Source: Pezizomycotina sp. ARF18 (taxonomy: Eukaryota; Ascomycota). Taken from it: DNA of 64,000 bases. The DNA is taken from NCBI GenBank assembly GCA_002224055.1, contig AZLU01000089.1:1-64000 (forward strand). Direction: 5' to 3'. Both the position numbers and the translations under genes were made by a program. How positions within the stretch are numbered: the first letter of the stretch is position 1; every line of letters starts with the position of its first letter. A model generated the notes under the pieces. The model was not told the DNA's origin. It did no database searches and saw nothing but the letters and a program-made list of their open reading frames with translations. Positions 10,914-22,788 of this stretch are shown in pieces.

Positions 10914-12532
10914 TCACTTCAGCCTCCACATCTTGACCTTCCTCCACCTCGACTGCGCCTTATCGTACCTGAACCTCCAATACTCCTGCCGCCTATTGTA
11001 AAACGAGAACATCCTGAGCTTCATCTCACAAGCCGAGGTATACCCATACAACCCCTCCAGCGAAGTACCTCCCTGAGCGCGCTCTCGAACATCCTCGTAT
11101 CGTCCGGTAATGAGCATCGCCTGCGGACTGGCCCTCTGCGTCAGATTCCTAAACACTATAACCCTAGCCTCCTCAATCGCCGTACAAGCCGTAATAACAT
11201 CCATGAACTTCGAAAAGAAACCCTCCTCGTAATGCAAAAACAACTCCATCCTGCGCAAGCTCGCAGAAGTGATATGCGGTAGCGTTTCCCTGAGGAAGTC
11301 CCAGGGCGCGGGTAGCTGAAGCTCCCGGTGCACTCGCCAGTGTTCGACATTAAACTCCCCGTCGAAGTCCTGCAGCGGAATCAAGCACAGCTCCTCCAGC
11401 GAACTCTGGACGAGCGGAAGCACGTTCTCCAGAACCTTACCCCAGCGATCCCTCCCTATCTTCGCGGATACCCTTCGTAGATAGCGTGTAACCTCCTGTT
11501 CAGGGGTAGCCTCAGCTTTTTAATCTTCCTCCTGACGTTATACTGCGATATATAATCCAACAGCTCATCACTCCAATCCACACTCTCGATAATCTCCAGC
11601 GCCTTTCCCGTCGCCGCTAATGCTCTCCAAAAGTTCCTCTCATTGAGCGGCTCGTTACCCGCCAGGAAATGCGACCCGCGCGGAATATAACCTCCCTCAG
11701 CCGTCCATCTTGACTATGTTCTCAAACCCGCATCGGCGGGGTGCATACTCTATACTCAACGTTTCCAAATTAAGAACGTGCTCAAACGGCATGAAGCGGT
11801 CGAGGATCATATCCATCGGCGTGGACACGTGCTGCAAGCGAGCTCCTGAGCCCCGGCGACGACCAGAAGGCCTGCGTTACGGCGTCGCCGACGTCGCCGT
11901 ACGAGCGCAGCGTCAGCGCCGTGAGGTTCGGCACCCTGGGGAACGTCCTCACGGCGGTCGCGGTGAAGCTGCGGATCTCGTACTCGACGTCGACACCGTC
12001 GCGCTTCCCCAGGATACCCACGGCGTCGTCGGCGGCGTCGGCGGCGACGTAGTGCGTGTTCGCAACCACGCTGACGGTTTTCAGCTTCGGCATGGCGTCG
12101 AGGAGCCGCTGCAGGTAATTCTTCGCGAAGAAGGTGAAGGGGAGGTCTGGCGATACGTCGTAGATGACGGATATTCGAAGGTTAACGGCGTGGGACAAGA
12201 ATTCCGTGGACTGTTCGAATCTGGCGATAATAGCTTCGGTATCTGGCGGATAAGCCCGGGCGACGCAGACGGAGAGGAAGGGTCGGGCGAGTTGTAACGG
12301 CAGGAAAAGTCCAGCTCAATGTCGCGGAAGAGGCACGGTGTGGCGAGCGAGCAGAGGTTGCGGTTCGCGAGGCGGAGGGCAGCGAGGTCGTAGGCTGGAG
12401 GGAGTTTATAATTCTCGAGCCGGGATCCGTGAGGGTCGCGGGATTAAGCTCTACCGCGAGGTGTGAGATGATCTGGAGCCATAGCTCGTTGGGTAGGTGG
12501 TGATTGGGTTCCATTGTTACTGTATCTTCCAT
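10914..12532 (-). CDS. F-box protein
   Basis: Predicted substrate-recognition subunit of an SCF ubiquitin ligase. The start at 12532 (MEDTVTMEPN) leads into an F-box: HLPNELWLQIISHLA, then YDLAALRLANRNLCSLATP and CLFRDIELDFS, which match the usual second and third helices. The rest is a long fungal-type C-terminal region with alternating hydrophobic segments such as LRISVIYDVSPDLPFTFF, LLDAMPKLKTVSVV, SSLEELCLIPLQDFDGEF and LRRMELFLHYEEGFF. It ends RRQEYWRFRYDKAQ and KVKMWRLK before the stop at 10914. Total length of about 540 codons is ordinary for the group. The frame changes at least three times, between the F-box start, its second helix and the C-terminal parts. The substrate is unknown. 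Confidence 0.75.
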
Positions 12533-13270
12533 TTCCTTGATAGTTCAATTCGTTACAGCACGTGGAGTTGGGGGTTCTGATGGACGAAGGAGGGTTTAAG
12601 AAGGGTTCATGGCAATTGACCAGGTCGTTAGGTGCGTTCGAGATGTATGTTCGGAAATTTGACAACAACGCCGCAAGACTAATGACAAGAACTTTGGCGA
12701 TTAAGCCTGCATGAATAAATGAACAGTCATTTGTTGGGGATGTGCCGTGGCTGAAGGCTAAGCTACTAAACATAGCCCACCGACATATTATTGTTCTTCC
12801 AAGCGAGTGGTATAATTTGAAAGGACGCAGCAAGTATACAAGGCTTTTTATAGATAAGAATACACTCAAGATACATGGCATGTGTAGAGGGAAAGTATTT
12901 TCGTATGGGGATGAAAGGTCGTGTCACTTTAGTCACTGTAGAGGCCAGTGGGCTCAAGCCGCTACGATTGCGATCCATCACGTTGGGCGTATCAGGAGTG
13001 TTCACGTATTGCAAAGAAATCTAAGGTATTCACGGGGGAAAAAAAAACCTTGAGATGAGAAAGCAAAAGAAATAAATTATTTATATTCAAAAGACGAGAA
13101 ATCAAAGCTAATGAAACAAAATCCTCCACAAGTCCGCTCCCCATAATATCTACTATACAATCGAATGAATAAATCTCAACGAGTAAGACAAAGGAAAAGC
13201 AGTTTTTCTATATTATACTAGGTGCGCATCACGTTCATAACTGTTTGTTTTGTAGCATAAAACTTCAAGT
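12533..13270. other. Intergenic between the F-box gene and the CFEM gene
   Basis: No gene is supported. The left part is the 5' flank of the F-box gene. The A-rich right part (13030-13260) is probably the 3' end of the CFEM transcript. Open frames over 12444-12881 and 12766-13053 lack family motifs. Confidence 0.45.
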
Positions 13271-14431
13271 TTAGAAAACGACGAGCATGGCAGCGGCGAC
13301 GAGACCAGCGGTGAGGGACGAGATGGCGAAGACCTTGTTACCAGCACCCTCGAAAGGGACGGCGGCAGCAGGGACGGTTCCGTTGCTAGCAGCGTAAGGA
13401 GCAGGAGCAGGGACGGATCCGGCAGCGGCAGACGAGGCGGCGGTTGAGGAGCGTAGGGGAGGGTAGAGAAGGTTACGCAAGGGGTGGAGGCGGCGGAGCA
13501 GCGGACTCAGCAGCCGGAGCGGAAGCCGACGGGCAAGGGGTGGTGCCGCACCGGAGGCACCAGACGAAGCAGCAGGGGCGGGTATCCGCCAGCACCGGCA
13601 CCTTGGGTGGCGCACGGCAAGGAGCGGCACCGGCTTCAGTGGGGCGGCACCAGCGCGGAGCTGGTATCACAAGGGGTCTCGGTAGGGGCAGCGGCCTCGG
13701 TGTCGGTGGGTAGCTGGCGCCGGTTGGGGTGGCGGCTTCCTCGGAGCATCCGGTGGTCTCGGCCTCAGGGGCGGCGGAGGACTCAGCGGGAGATCCATAG
13801 GATGGGGTGGATCCCTCACCAGACTGACCGGAAGAACCAGATCCGTATGACGGGCACCAGAGCCAGATCCGTAGGATGGGCCGGATGGGGTTCCGCTGGA
13901 GCCAGAGCCGGATCCATAGGATGGGGAGCCGGAGCTACCAGAGCCAGAACCGTAGGACGGAGCACCAGATCCGTGTCCGGAGCTGCCGGATCCAGCACCA
14001 GATCCGTGGCCGGAGCTGCCGGATCCAGAACCAGATCCGTGGCCGCCGGAGCCGGAACCGGAACCAGATCCGTGGCCGCCGGAGCCGGAGCCGGAACCGT
14101 GCCCACCGGATCCTGATCCGTTACCACGGTCGGGGCGGGGCGCGGCACCACCGCATCCGAGGCTGGCGGGAACAGGGATGCCGCAGTTCTTGCTAGCGTA
14201 GTCGCGGCCTTGCAGAGATCAGCCTTGTTGGTGCAGCCGGACTTAGCGCAGGTCATGACATCGGCCTGGAACTTGGTGGCCTTGCACAGGCAGGCGGAAT
14301 CAGTGGGGCTGCATCCGCTTTCCGCTGATGAACTTCAGACCGCACTGGAGGGCGCACTGGGGGAGGTCGGTGATGGACTGAGCGCTGACGAGGGTAGCGG
14401 CGGCGGTAAGAGCGATGATGGAGTACTTCAT
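13271..14431 (-). CDS. CFEM-domain GPI-anchored cell-surface protein
   Basis: CFEM proteins are fungal cell-wall or membrane proteins, some of which bind haem or act in host interaction. The start at 14431 gives a signal peptide (MKYSIIALTAAATLVSAQ). The CFEM core follows: ITDLPQCALQCGLKF, then a CSPTDSACLCKATKF-type segment, DVMTCAKSGCTNKADLC and SKNCGIPVPASLGCGG, in the normal Cys order. After it comes a long Ser/Gly-rich stalk (roughly 13840-14110) with repeated GSGSGSSGHGSG and PSYGSGSGSSG blocks. The C-terminus, NKVFAISSLTAGLVAAAMLV plus VF and TAA at 13271-13273, is a typical GPI-attachment tail. The protein is therefore expected on the outer plasma membrane or wall. No intron is needed. 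The frame shifts several times, most visibly just inside the CFEM domain and in the stalk. Confidence 0.9.
13840..14112 (-). repeat. Coding repeat: Gly/Ser-rich stalk of the CFEM protein
   Basis: Near-perfect repeats of an 18-45 base unit encode GSGSGS, SGHGSG and PSYGSGSG motifs on the minus strand. The plus strand shows the same pattern as recurring GGATCCAGAACCAGATCCGT-like words. Such tracts readily change copy number between strains. Confidence 0.75.
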
Positions 14432-16306
14432 TTGAAATATGTATGAGGATGTTTCTTTTTAAAGAGTGTGTGATTTAAAGAGATCGTCAAAAAAGACTTT
14501 CGTATAGAAGCTTTCTAAAGAGTGAAAAGCGGTCGGTAGATTTACTTAATGAAAGTGATTGATGGTGATGGATAAGGAAGAAAAGAACCACCAAGGAGGA
14601 TACAAGACCTCTCTTTTATAAACTTGAACATGAGGGTACCCCTCCCATGGAAAGGGGAAGAAAAGGGTATACAGAGTACAAAGGCCGATGATCTTTCGAG
14701 GATTTCATGGTAGAAAACCAGGTACCCGAGGGGCAATCGACAGATGCGTGCATCCAAGGCTTCTCATTCGCTCAGGACGTTTTAGACTTTCATTTCTGGA
14801 AATGAGCCAGAACACCGTGATCGTTCTCTCCGACCATAACGTCGGATTTTGTTGTGTGCTCCTTCTATGAAAACAAAGCTGGATCGAATGGCTACTGGAC
14901 AAGGCTGGGATATTGCACGTCGGATTGGCCTCTAGTCAAAGAAAATTTGCTAGAAAGAGGTGCGGGATGACAAACAGGCTAAACAGAAATAGAACAAACT
15001 CAGACTGAAAGGTAAATGATCATCCGGGGTGTTCATTCAAAACCCAATAAACTACGTAGTTTATTCAGTACTTTGCTCTATTGCGTAGTACGATCCTTCT
15101 CCCGCGTCAGTCTGGAAGTCTTGCCGGCGTTCCCCCTCCAACTGTGTGCACCGTTCCTATTCTTTAATTTTAATTCCTGGCCCCATGGAAGATGGTGGAC
15201 AAAGCTTAAATCGCAAGTTTCGAGGAGTGTTGAAGGCGAAGGAGCGAAATCGACTCTGGTTGGCTGGTCCATTTGCTGTCGCCGATTGCTGGCAGATCTT
15301 GCCGGCCACACCGAAACGCCTGCATCATTGGCCGCCACCCACAGAATATTCTTCAGCCAGCACAAAATACACTGAAGCAAGATCGTAATTTCCGAGATTT
15401 CCTACCAAGTTTCAGACGCCAATCGATAGGAATCGTACTTTGAATCAGAAATCATGAGAGGACTTTTGCGTTTAGCGGTGAGACATTTTCTATGTAAAGC
15501 GGCTGACTTGTAGGTCATAGAGCGCTATATCGAAGAGTCGAGAATATCTCTTGCGCCGTTTTGATAAATAGATAGGGCCTGAGCGTTTCGTCTTATTGTC
15601 TTCCCCGCGATATTTACTCTCCGACTGGCTTCCCCGGTGGATTTAAGATTAACTGTTTACCCGACAGGGTAATTATTGAAGGAGTGGGAAGCATAAGATA
15701 ATCTAGTCTTCGGCTCTTACTATCGGTCACTCTGACTATCTGTCACTCTTGTTTGTAATAAGTTTCCCCATTTCTGAAATTAAGGTTCTCCTCAATCTCC
15801 GAGTCCCTTTGTTTCTGTTTAGAATTATCGGATCATACTCCTCTTAATCTCACGATCATGTACTGTCACGTTGTTTCTTATTACCGTGGATTGGAGTAAA
15901 CATGAGCCCTATTCTCTGCCCTCTGTACGACTGGTTCAACCGCAATCATCCCGCTGGAAATTACTATACGTGTTTGTTCACAGCGTCGGTTAAAGACCAT
16001 GGGAGATGTACAAGCGCCTTGTGTATGGAACAGGAAGGAGACAAGAACGGGCCATATTTAGGCATTATCCTGAGGTGCCCCTGGGGCCTTTCACTGGCCA
16101 TCGCAGAGTTTGATCGATTTCGTTTCACTATCCGTTACCCGAAGAGCTGACAGGAACTATTACAGTCCAAGGAACTAGAATGACAATCAAAATGGATCGA
16201 TAGGATGAGGTTCATGGAGGAATCGCACCGTGAAATTTTCTAGAAAGGAACGAACGATCTAGATGGCCCCAAGAAGACTTCGCAGAGGCAAATATTTTTA
16301 TTAAAA
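14432..16306. other. Gene-poor interval upstream of the CFEM gene
   Basis: No gene is supported. The first few hundred bases are probably the CFEM promoter and 5' leader. A small open frame at 15902-16150 (82 codons, plus) starts MSPILCPLYDWFNRN and shows no family motif. Confidence 0.45.
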
Positions 16307-17756
16307 CTAAAACGAATTCCCCTTAGGAATCGGCACGAAAACGGCGCAAGAAACCGCAAGCGTCAACCAACCCCCAAAAAATATCTGCCAGAACATATTC
16401 CAGTGTAGCTTCCTCAATCCCGGTTCAATAACGTAACTCCCCGCTCCGTCATATGTCTCAACGAACTCTCTCCCTTAAACCTCTCTACGTTCTCTTCAGC
16501 CCTTCTAGCGGCCTCTTCGTCAAAGTTAAAGTCAAACACGGACGAAGACGTGAATGGGTCGGCTTTGATTCTTCATCATGGTGGTTTAGCTCGTCGAATT
16601 CGGTATACGCCTGCCACGGCTCCAAGTTCCTCTTGAACCCACTAACGAACAAACGGCAGCAAAAGCCTCTCACGCCAGAGACTATGTGACCCACCGCGAC
16701 CGCGATGCCGAAGCAAGGCAGTACTCTCCAAGCGCGTGGTTTGTGCGACAGCGTCAGGATTATGCATCGCAATAGACAAGACCAACAGCACGTAGCCGAT
16801 GTAGTTCAAACTAGCGGCGCGGTCGGGTTCGAATTGGATACCACGCGGCGCGTGAAGTTCGGATGAGAATGAGATCGGAGGGCGGACTCGGCTGCTCTTA
16901 TAACAGGCTGTAAGGCAGATGGGTGCGTCGTCGGTTTAGGGCCTGAAGGGTCGCTTGTCTATCGCGGGATGATAAGTTTAGTTCGAGTGCGCCACCGGAC
17001 GTGAGGAACAGCGAGCACATCTGCGCGATTTCTGAGCGGTATGGTTGGATCGTGACTGTTTGACGTTTTTATCCAATGAGAATCGATGTGGCTTTGTCAT
17101 AAATAAATATGTGGTGATGAAGAACTTACACGGCAGCAACGTCTCCCCTTCCTCCAACTTATCAAAATGCGCATCCGCCATTGCTTGCAACGCGACCTTT
17201 TTCCGCTTCGCTCCTGACCTTAACAACGCTCGAGTCCTTCCTCTCCCTATTTGCTCTTCTATCGTCCCCATCGTCCCCGCTCTCCCTCCAGAACGCCGAC
17301 ATCTTACGCTCCCCATCCGAACTCGACGGGCAGATATACTCCGTATCCTCTGCCCTCTTCCTTAGTGTCGGTATGATATTCGCCGTCGCGGCCTCCCAGG
17401 GGGGCTGAGTTCCATCTCCGAGTGCGGCAGGGAGTAGAACCGCTTCTTGTAGTCCCGGTACCAGAGGTAGAATTTCAGGTACTCGGCGTTGTGCTCGACG
17501 AAGTGGAGGTAGTTCATGAAGTCCTGGAGGCGGCATGGCTAGATGGACGAAAAAGGAGAATTGGGGTTAGATTTAGAAATTTCTGCGATGCCGTGAAATG
17601 TTGAAAACTTACGAAGCATGTTTCCCATCGACTATGCGGTCGAAAGCTAAGGATGGTGGGATATTTGTGGCCGGTCGGAGCCATGAGATGCCTGAGGAAG
17701 CCAGGGCTGTGTGAGCTGAGAGAGCTCGAAGGCCGGCGATACAAGATATCGATCAT
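16307..17756 (-). CDS. RGS-domain membrane protein, Rax1-like
   Basis: Regulator of G-protein signalling proteins accelerate GTP hydrolysis on G-alpha; the Rax1 subgroup carries C-terminal membrane segments and is linked to polarity in yeast. The start at 17756 gives MIDILYRRPSSSLSS. RGS motifs follow: LQDFMNYLHFVEHNAEYLKF, LWYRDYKKRFYSLP, HFDKLEEGETLLP, IAQMCSLFLTSGGALELNLS, and LRSHSHPNFTRRVVSN with the diagnostic HPNF. Two introns of 74 bp each (17539-17612 and 17056-17129) have GTAAG donors. The C-terminal half holds hydrophobic spans: NYIGYVLLVLSIA, VLPCFGIAVAVGHIVSGVRG, and MFWQIFFGGWLTLAVSCAVF near the end. The stop TAG is at 16307-16309. Frame changes occur outside the introns. A non-Rax1 RGS family with membrane spans remains possible. 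Confidence 0.8.
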
Positions 17757-19963
17757 GGTTAAAAGTAATTGAACTCGATCGATAAGTGAACAATGAAGCT
17801 CACGGGGAAATATATGGGAAATAGTACACGAAGAAATGCAATTGTGACCTATGTCTTGTTATAAACCGTGCAACACCAGGCCTTTTTCCATCGCGAGGGC
17901 TTCGTGATCCGGAAACGGAGAAATCTTAGAACACCCCCAAGCTGATTGAAGGATGGGTGGGCTATCAATATAAATGTAGCTCGCTCTGTTCGAACTGAGT
18001 CCTGCAAGCGTGGACAGAATAATTATAACAACTTCTGGACTCTTCTTGGGCACGGCTTTTTCAAGATGATCAAGAATGCACTAGCGCTTCATGAAGTTCT
18101 AAAAGGGAACTTGCCTTTGTCTTAGTGAAAGCTACCCCTTTGAGGAGTGTTAAGACAAAGAGCCGAAATTTTTTGTTCCATCGTCTTAAGTGGCTTGCAT
18201 AAAAGGCGTGCCTTGCGAATTTTCTCTTTATAAAGTTTTGCTTTCGCTCAATTCCCCTTAGGTATTCTGACTATAAAAGAGAATCCTGTTGCATATGAAG
18301 GTTTGATAGAAAAACAGTTTACTGACCAAGATAGAGGAGCTTAAACGTAAAATAATACCTTTTATCCCATTATACCGGTGTGAGAAAAGCCCCGAGCCGC
18401 CATTCCCCAATCAAGTTACAGCGATCGTGATGGTTGCATGCATGTACTATATCCACTCTCCACATTGAATCTGCTATCTGAGAGCAAGATTTTCGATCCC
18501 AGAGACGTTTAGGATGTCTTATCAAAGCGTTATATCGATACAGACGTTTCCCCTGCGTTTTCCTCAAAGGTATAAAAGCTTTCTTCGACCTACATCTTGC
18601 TTTCTTCGCATGTGCCTATCCTTCGAGATTCACGATCTTCGTTTCTCGTTGGGTTGTACCTCAAGACCTCTTTGCCGGTGGTTGAAAAACTGTGTACCGC
18701 GGCAGAGAGCGGAGAATTGCCTCTGCCAGGCAAGAGTAGGACTGAAGTTAAACCGGGATATCCCTAGGTGAAGTTCGGGCCTTGTCCCACGGTGCTCACA
18801 GCTAGTCTATCTTTTTCCTTTTCGTGCGCCTGAAGATCCAATTCCCATCTGAGTTGCGCCACCAACATGACTGGTTTTAAGAGACGGCGAAATCCATTAT
18901 CGTTAGGGACCCACAAAGATATTCGCTCGTGGGCCACTCTCTGTTATATAAAATCAAATTTTCGCGCCTTGAAGCCTTATGGTCATCCATGATCGGATAC
19001 CTGCTCAGACCTGAAACAGTGAGGATATCAGAGAATTTTGCCCGAGGCGAGTGCAACGAGAGTTGAATTCGAGGTCAAATTATCTCCTAGCGAGATTAAA
19101 AGCCAATGCTTGTTTAATTTATTGCCTAAAGTCGCGAAAGCTGTTGAGCAGTTACTGACAAAGTGAGGTAGCCATAATGGGCGTGATAGCTGTTAAATAA
19201 GGCAAAGCCGCCAAAATTTTGCTGTTCAGCGCGCGCGAGAAGAGATTAAATATCTCACCCGACCTAATCCTGATTATTAATCCCCTCAGATGGCGTCTAG
19301 AACATTGACAAGATTGGGCGATTTCCGTTTCTGCGAAAGGAGCTTGGGGAGTTAAGCCAATATAAACCCTAGCGATGGGCCCAAAGTAGATAGCTCGGAG
19401 TAGATGTGATTTCGCTCCGAGATAATTCGCCCTTTCGAGTTAGCATGATATTACGGTCTCCGTGATTCAAACTCGCCTAATCCACGTGTGAACCCTGCAG
19501 CCATTGAAGGGTTGAAGCCTTCCTCTCGCGATGAACTTGTATTTTTGGCCATATCAATATTAGAGAGAATAGTTTGATGGAGCGAACACCTTCATGCGTG
19601 ATATTAAACGTTCAAGGGTTCAGGGCACTTATCCTTGTGGAATAACACATCCTAGACTAGGAGGGGGGGACTCAGCGAGATATCTTTCCACCCTTTATCT
19701 CTGCTTTCTGGATTGAGCATGAATCAAGTTGAAAATGTAGAAAAGATCGATGTTGATATTCAAAGAACATACATAGAGAGCGAAAGACAAGGCATATTAC
19801 AAGTGAGAACGAGCGGTATCTCGCAGTTATAATTAGAGCTGAATAGTAACGAAACGCAAAATAAGTTCAGAAGTGACTTCGCTGGAAATTAGAAAATAAT
19901 TAAAAGGATCGAAAATCAAGACATGATGTGCATGTGCGTAGTGAATGAACCTGAGAGTTTAAA
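17757..19963. other. Gene-poor interval
   Basis: About 2.2 kb without a supported gene. Short open frames (for example 18514-18771, 85 codons) carry no family motif. The part next to 17757 is the expected promoter of the RGS gene. Confidence 0.45.
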
Positions 19964-21446
19964 TTAGAAGATGCTCCCGGGAATACTTCTATCCACGTCA
20001 ATCGTAGTAGTCGTATCCATATGCGCATCTTGGCCTTTGAGGGGTAGCCGCCTCCCCGTCATTATTTGGGACATCCTTCTTTTCCAGCTCCGCCACCTCC
20101 TTGACATCATCAAGTTCCTCGCCCGAAGCGGTCCATCCGGTACCGACCTCGGTACAGCGTCCTGCGCCTCCGTATCGATCTGCCGCGGCCTCGCGACCAC
20201 TCCAAATGTCGCGATAGTGGGCGTAGTCGGGCTGGAGTGCCTATCCTCTTCAATTTCTTCTTCCACCTCGCGCGACATGACTTCCGGATCCACGGGGCTG
20301 GATCCGGCATAAACGACTCGTGCGCATCGGGAACGCGGAGTTGCGCAGGTGAGTCCCGCCGCGATCGTTGGGAGCCGTTCGAGGAAGATGTGACTTCCGC
20401 TTGTCATCGCCCAGTTGAGAAGTGGTCTGCTGTACGCAGGAGGATCGTCGCGCTTCCGCTCGAGAGGGAGCGGTCTCGTTGCTGGTGCTATTTGCTGGGG
20501 TTCTTGCTCTGCTTCGATTGGCTTATCTTCAATTACTTCGTCCGCTGTAATCGGCGGTGCGTCCGGAATAAGAATGTGATGCTGCGTCGGCAATATTTTG
20601 GTTGATTGATCGCGACTTCTTCGGGAGCGGGGCTCTTGTGATCGCTGACGATCGCGACTTCATGCTTAATATCCGCCGCGCGTAGACGTCATCGATCGCA
20701 TCAGACGCATCGTCTAAATGACGGTTTCCGTTCTGTTCCAGTAATAATTCAGCGCGTGAATCCAACAATAAACTAAATTTTCGCGGGCGCAAGAAATGAA
20801 GAAGTATTTGCGGACTTACCACTCGCGCTGATCGGAGAAACAACATCATCCGCCGTCGCCTCCCCATCCCTTCCAATTATACCTCGTCTCCTCCAACCCT
20901 TCCTCCCTACTCTCGCTCATCTCCTTATTCTCCTTCAACTCGTCGAGCGCACCAGCGCCTTCACCTCCCTTCTCCCTCAAGAGCAACTGCGCCGCCAGCT
21001 GCCTCTTCGCCCACTCCGACGGCACCGCCGACATCCGATCCGCCGCAAGCACGAAGTGACTCTCACCCTCACCAATCTTCGGAAGATCTTCTTTGTTCGG
21101 CGTTTAACCCTCACGTCGGTAATCCCACTAATCAACTCCTTGGTCCACTTTCCAGGTCTTCATCACCGGCGCCGTACGTATCCGCATCCCACGCGGTGGA
21201 AGGCCGCCGAGGTGCTGCTGGTTGTTGCGGTTGAGGCCGACGCTGGCTTTACCGCGACGGAAACTACTCAGAAGCCCGTGGATGTCTGCGCGGGAGGGTT
21301 CAAGTTTGATGCTGAGGTCGGCGCGCTGAGTCCAGGGAGTGCTTCTTATAGAAGTTTTGGGGGATCTTTAGAGAGTTTCCTGCGAGGCGCTTGGTGTTGA
21401 CGCTCGAAGTCGGCGCCACGATGGATTTTGGTTCGGCGGCCTCCAT
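19964..21446 (-). CDS. Unrecognised protein-coding gene with acidic segments
   Basis: No family is recognised, but protein-like sequence runs across the span in alternating frames. An ATG at 21446 gives MEAAEPKSIVAPTSSVNTKR, followed by LAGNSLKIPQNFYKKHSLD, LSIKLEPSRADIHGLLSSFR, LNRNNQQHLGGLPPRGMRIR and LTPNKEDLPKIGEGESHFVL. Next is AADRMSAVPSEWAKRQLAAQ, then a charged stretch (ELKENKEMSESREEGLEETR). A GTAAGT donor lies near 20817. The C-terminal part is Pro- and acidic-rich (EELDDVKEVAELEKKDVPNN, CAYGYDYYD) and ends at 19998 or 19964 depending on frame. The central AADRMSAVPSEWAKRQLAAQ segment looks helical and conserved. No signal peptide or membrane span was seen. It could be two neighbouring genes. 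Confidence 0.45.
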
Positions 21447-22788
21447 TTTTCCTCCTTTCGTTATGAAAAGCTACATTCAATAAGACAGAAATGCAAACGG
21501 CTACCAAAAAAATGTTAAGACACGGAGATTATAGTGATAGTTATTGTTTCTAGCGATGATGGACGATTAAAAAAATGAATGTATTTCAGGTTAAACGAGG
21601 GAGGGTAAGAATTCTTCCGGATTTATCCTGAGTGTGTCAGCCAACGTGCATGGCCTATAGCCTTGCGCGGGTCCCTTTGTTCTTCTCAGCTTTTTAAAGA
21701 AAGGTATTGGGCAATAGCATGTTTGGAAAACATGCAACTTTCGCTATTGATGATGTCACTGAATCGTGGGGTCGTTGAAACGGTTCAACCAATTAGAGCT
21801 CATGATCACCATTGTATAATACCCAGATTCGAACACGGCCAAGGCTTGCGAGAGATTCTTTAGGGAACTGCGTTAGGGCTGTCATCCTTTTAAGACCGTG
21901 AGGTGGTTTCGGAAAGAGATCTGGGGTAACGTTCGTCGATCGCGTGTTCAGGTTCATTCCGGGGATAGTTCTTTTGTTTCGCAAACACCGTGAATGGCAA
22001 GGATGGCTGGCGTCATTTTATCTCCGTTCTTCGTTGTATACTGGCGATAATAATTTAATATGTTCCTGATATATTTCGACATTTGCACCATCTTAGATAC
22101 TCCTATGTCTCGGGGATAATATAATATAAGGCTTCATCGCTGCGCGCTGTAAATTGTCACAATGATGCGAAAGGTCTCAGTCTCTCGACACCAAATCATC
22201 CTAAACTTCAAAGGCTCAATTCCCGTTTCCTTGGTGTTAGCTATTATTCATTGCTTCAGGAGCTAGTGACCGGTGGGCTTCTTAGACAGAGCAACGTATT
22301 GGACATTACGGCAGGGTCATGTGCAAGTAATCACCGTAGACTATTAGCGTGAACGAGATTCACGAAGGGTTAGGTGCTGTACGTCATGTATAAGAGGCGA
22401 TTGTTCGTAGGTCCAAAAAGAACCCGATATCAACAAACTCAGCATTTACAGCAGGTATGAGATAAGGCATCTACTAATTATAATTGGTAAATATACACAT
22501 ATGGTCTTGCTAGTAATCGTAGGCATTAAAATAAAACTACAACTCGCTCCAAAAGATAAAAGTGATTGAAGACGGAGTAATGAATAAGAAAGAATGCGCA
22601 AGAAGGAAGAAGTAAGAATAAAAAAGAACAGAAAACGTTCCAGCATTCATGAGCAAACAACTCCACATCTACTATGCCGACTGCGCTCCAATCCTCTCCG
22701 GAAAAATAGCTGATACCTTCATAGGACTTATCCAAGAAACCTCACGCCTACATTTCATCCTACCGAATCGGGAGTGAAACTACGCATC
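21447..22788. other. Gene-poor interval
   Basis: No gene is supported on either strand. The right part (22440-22788) is probably the 3' flank of the Cys-rich membrane-protein gene. Open frames are under 70 codons and lack motifs. Confidence 0.45.

Noticed and set aside
13484-14116. 210-codon plus-strand frame rich in Arg and Ser
   Set aside because: Antisense shadow of the CFEM Gly/Ser stalk.
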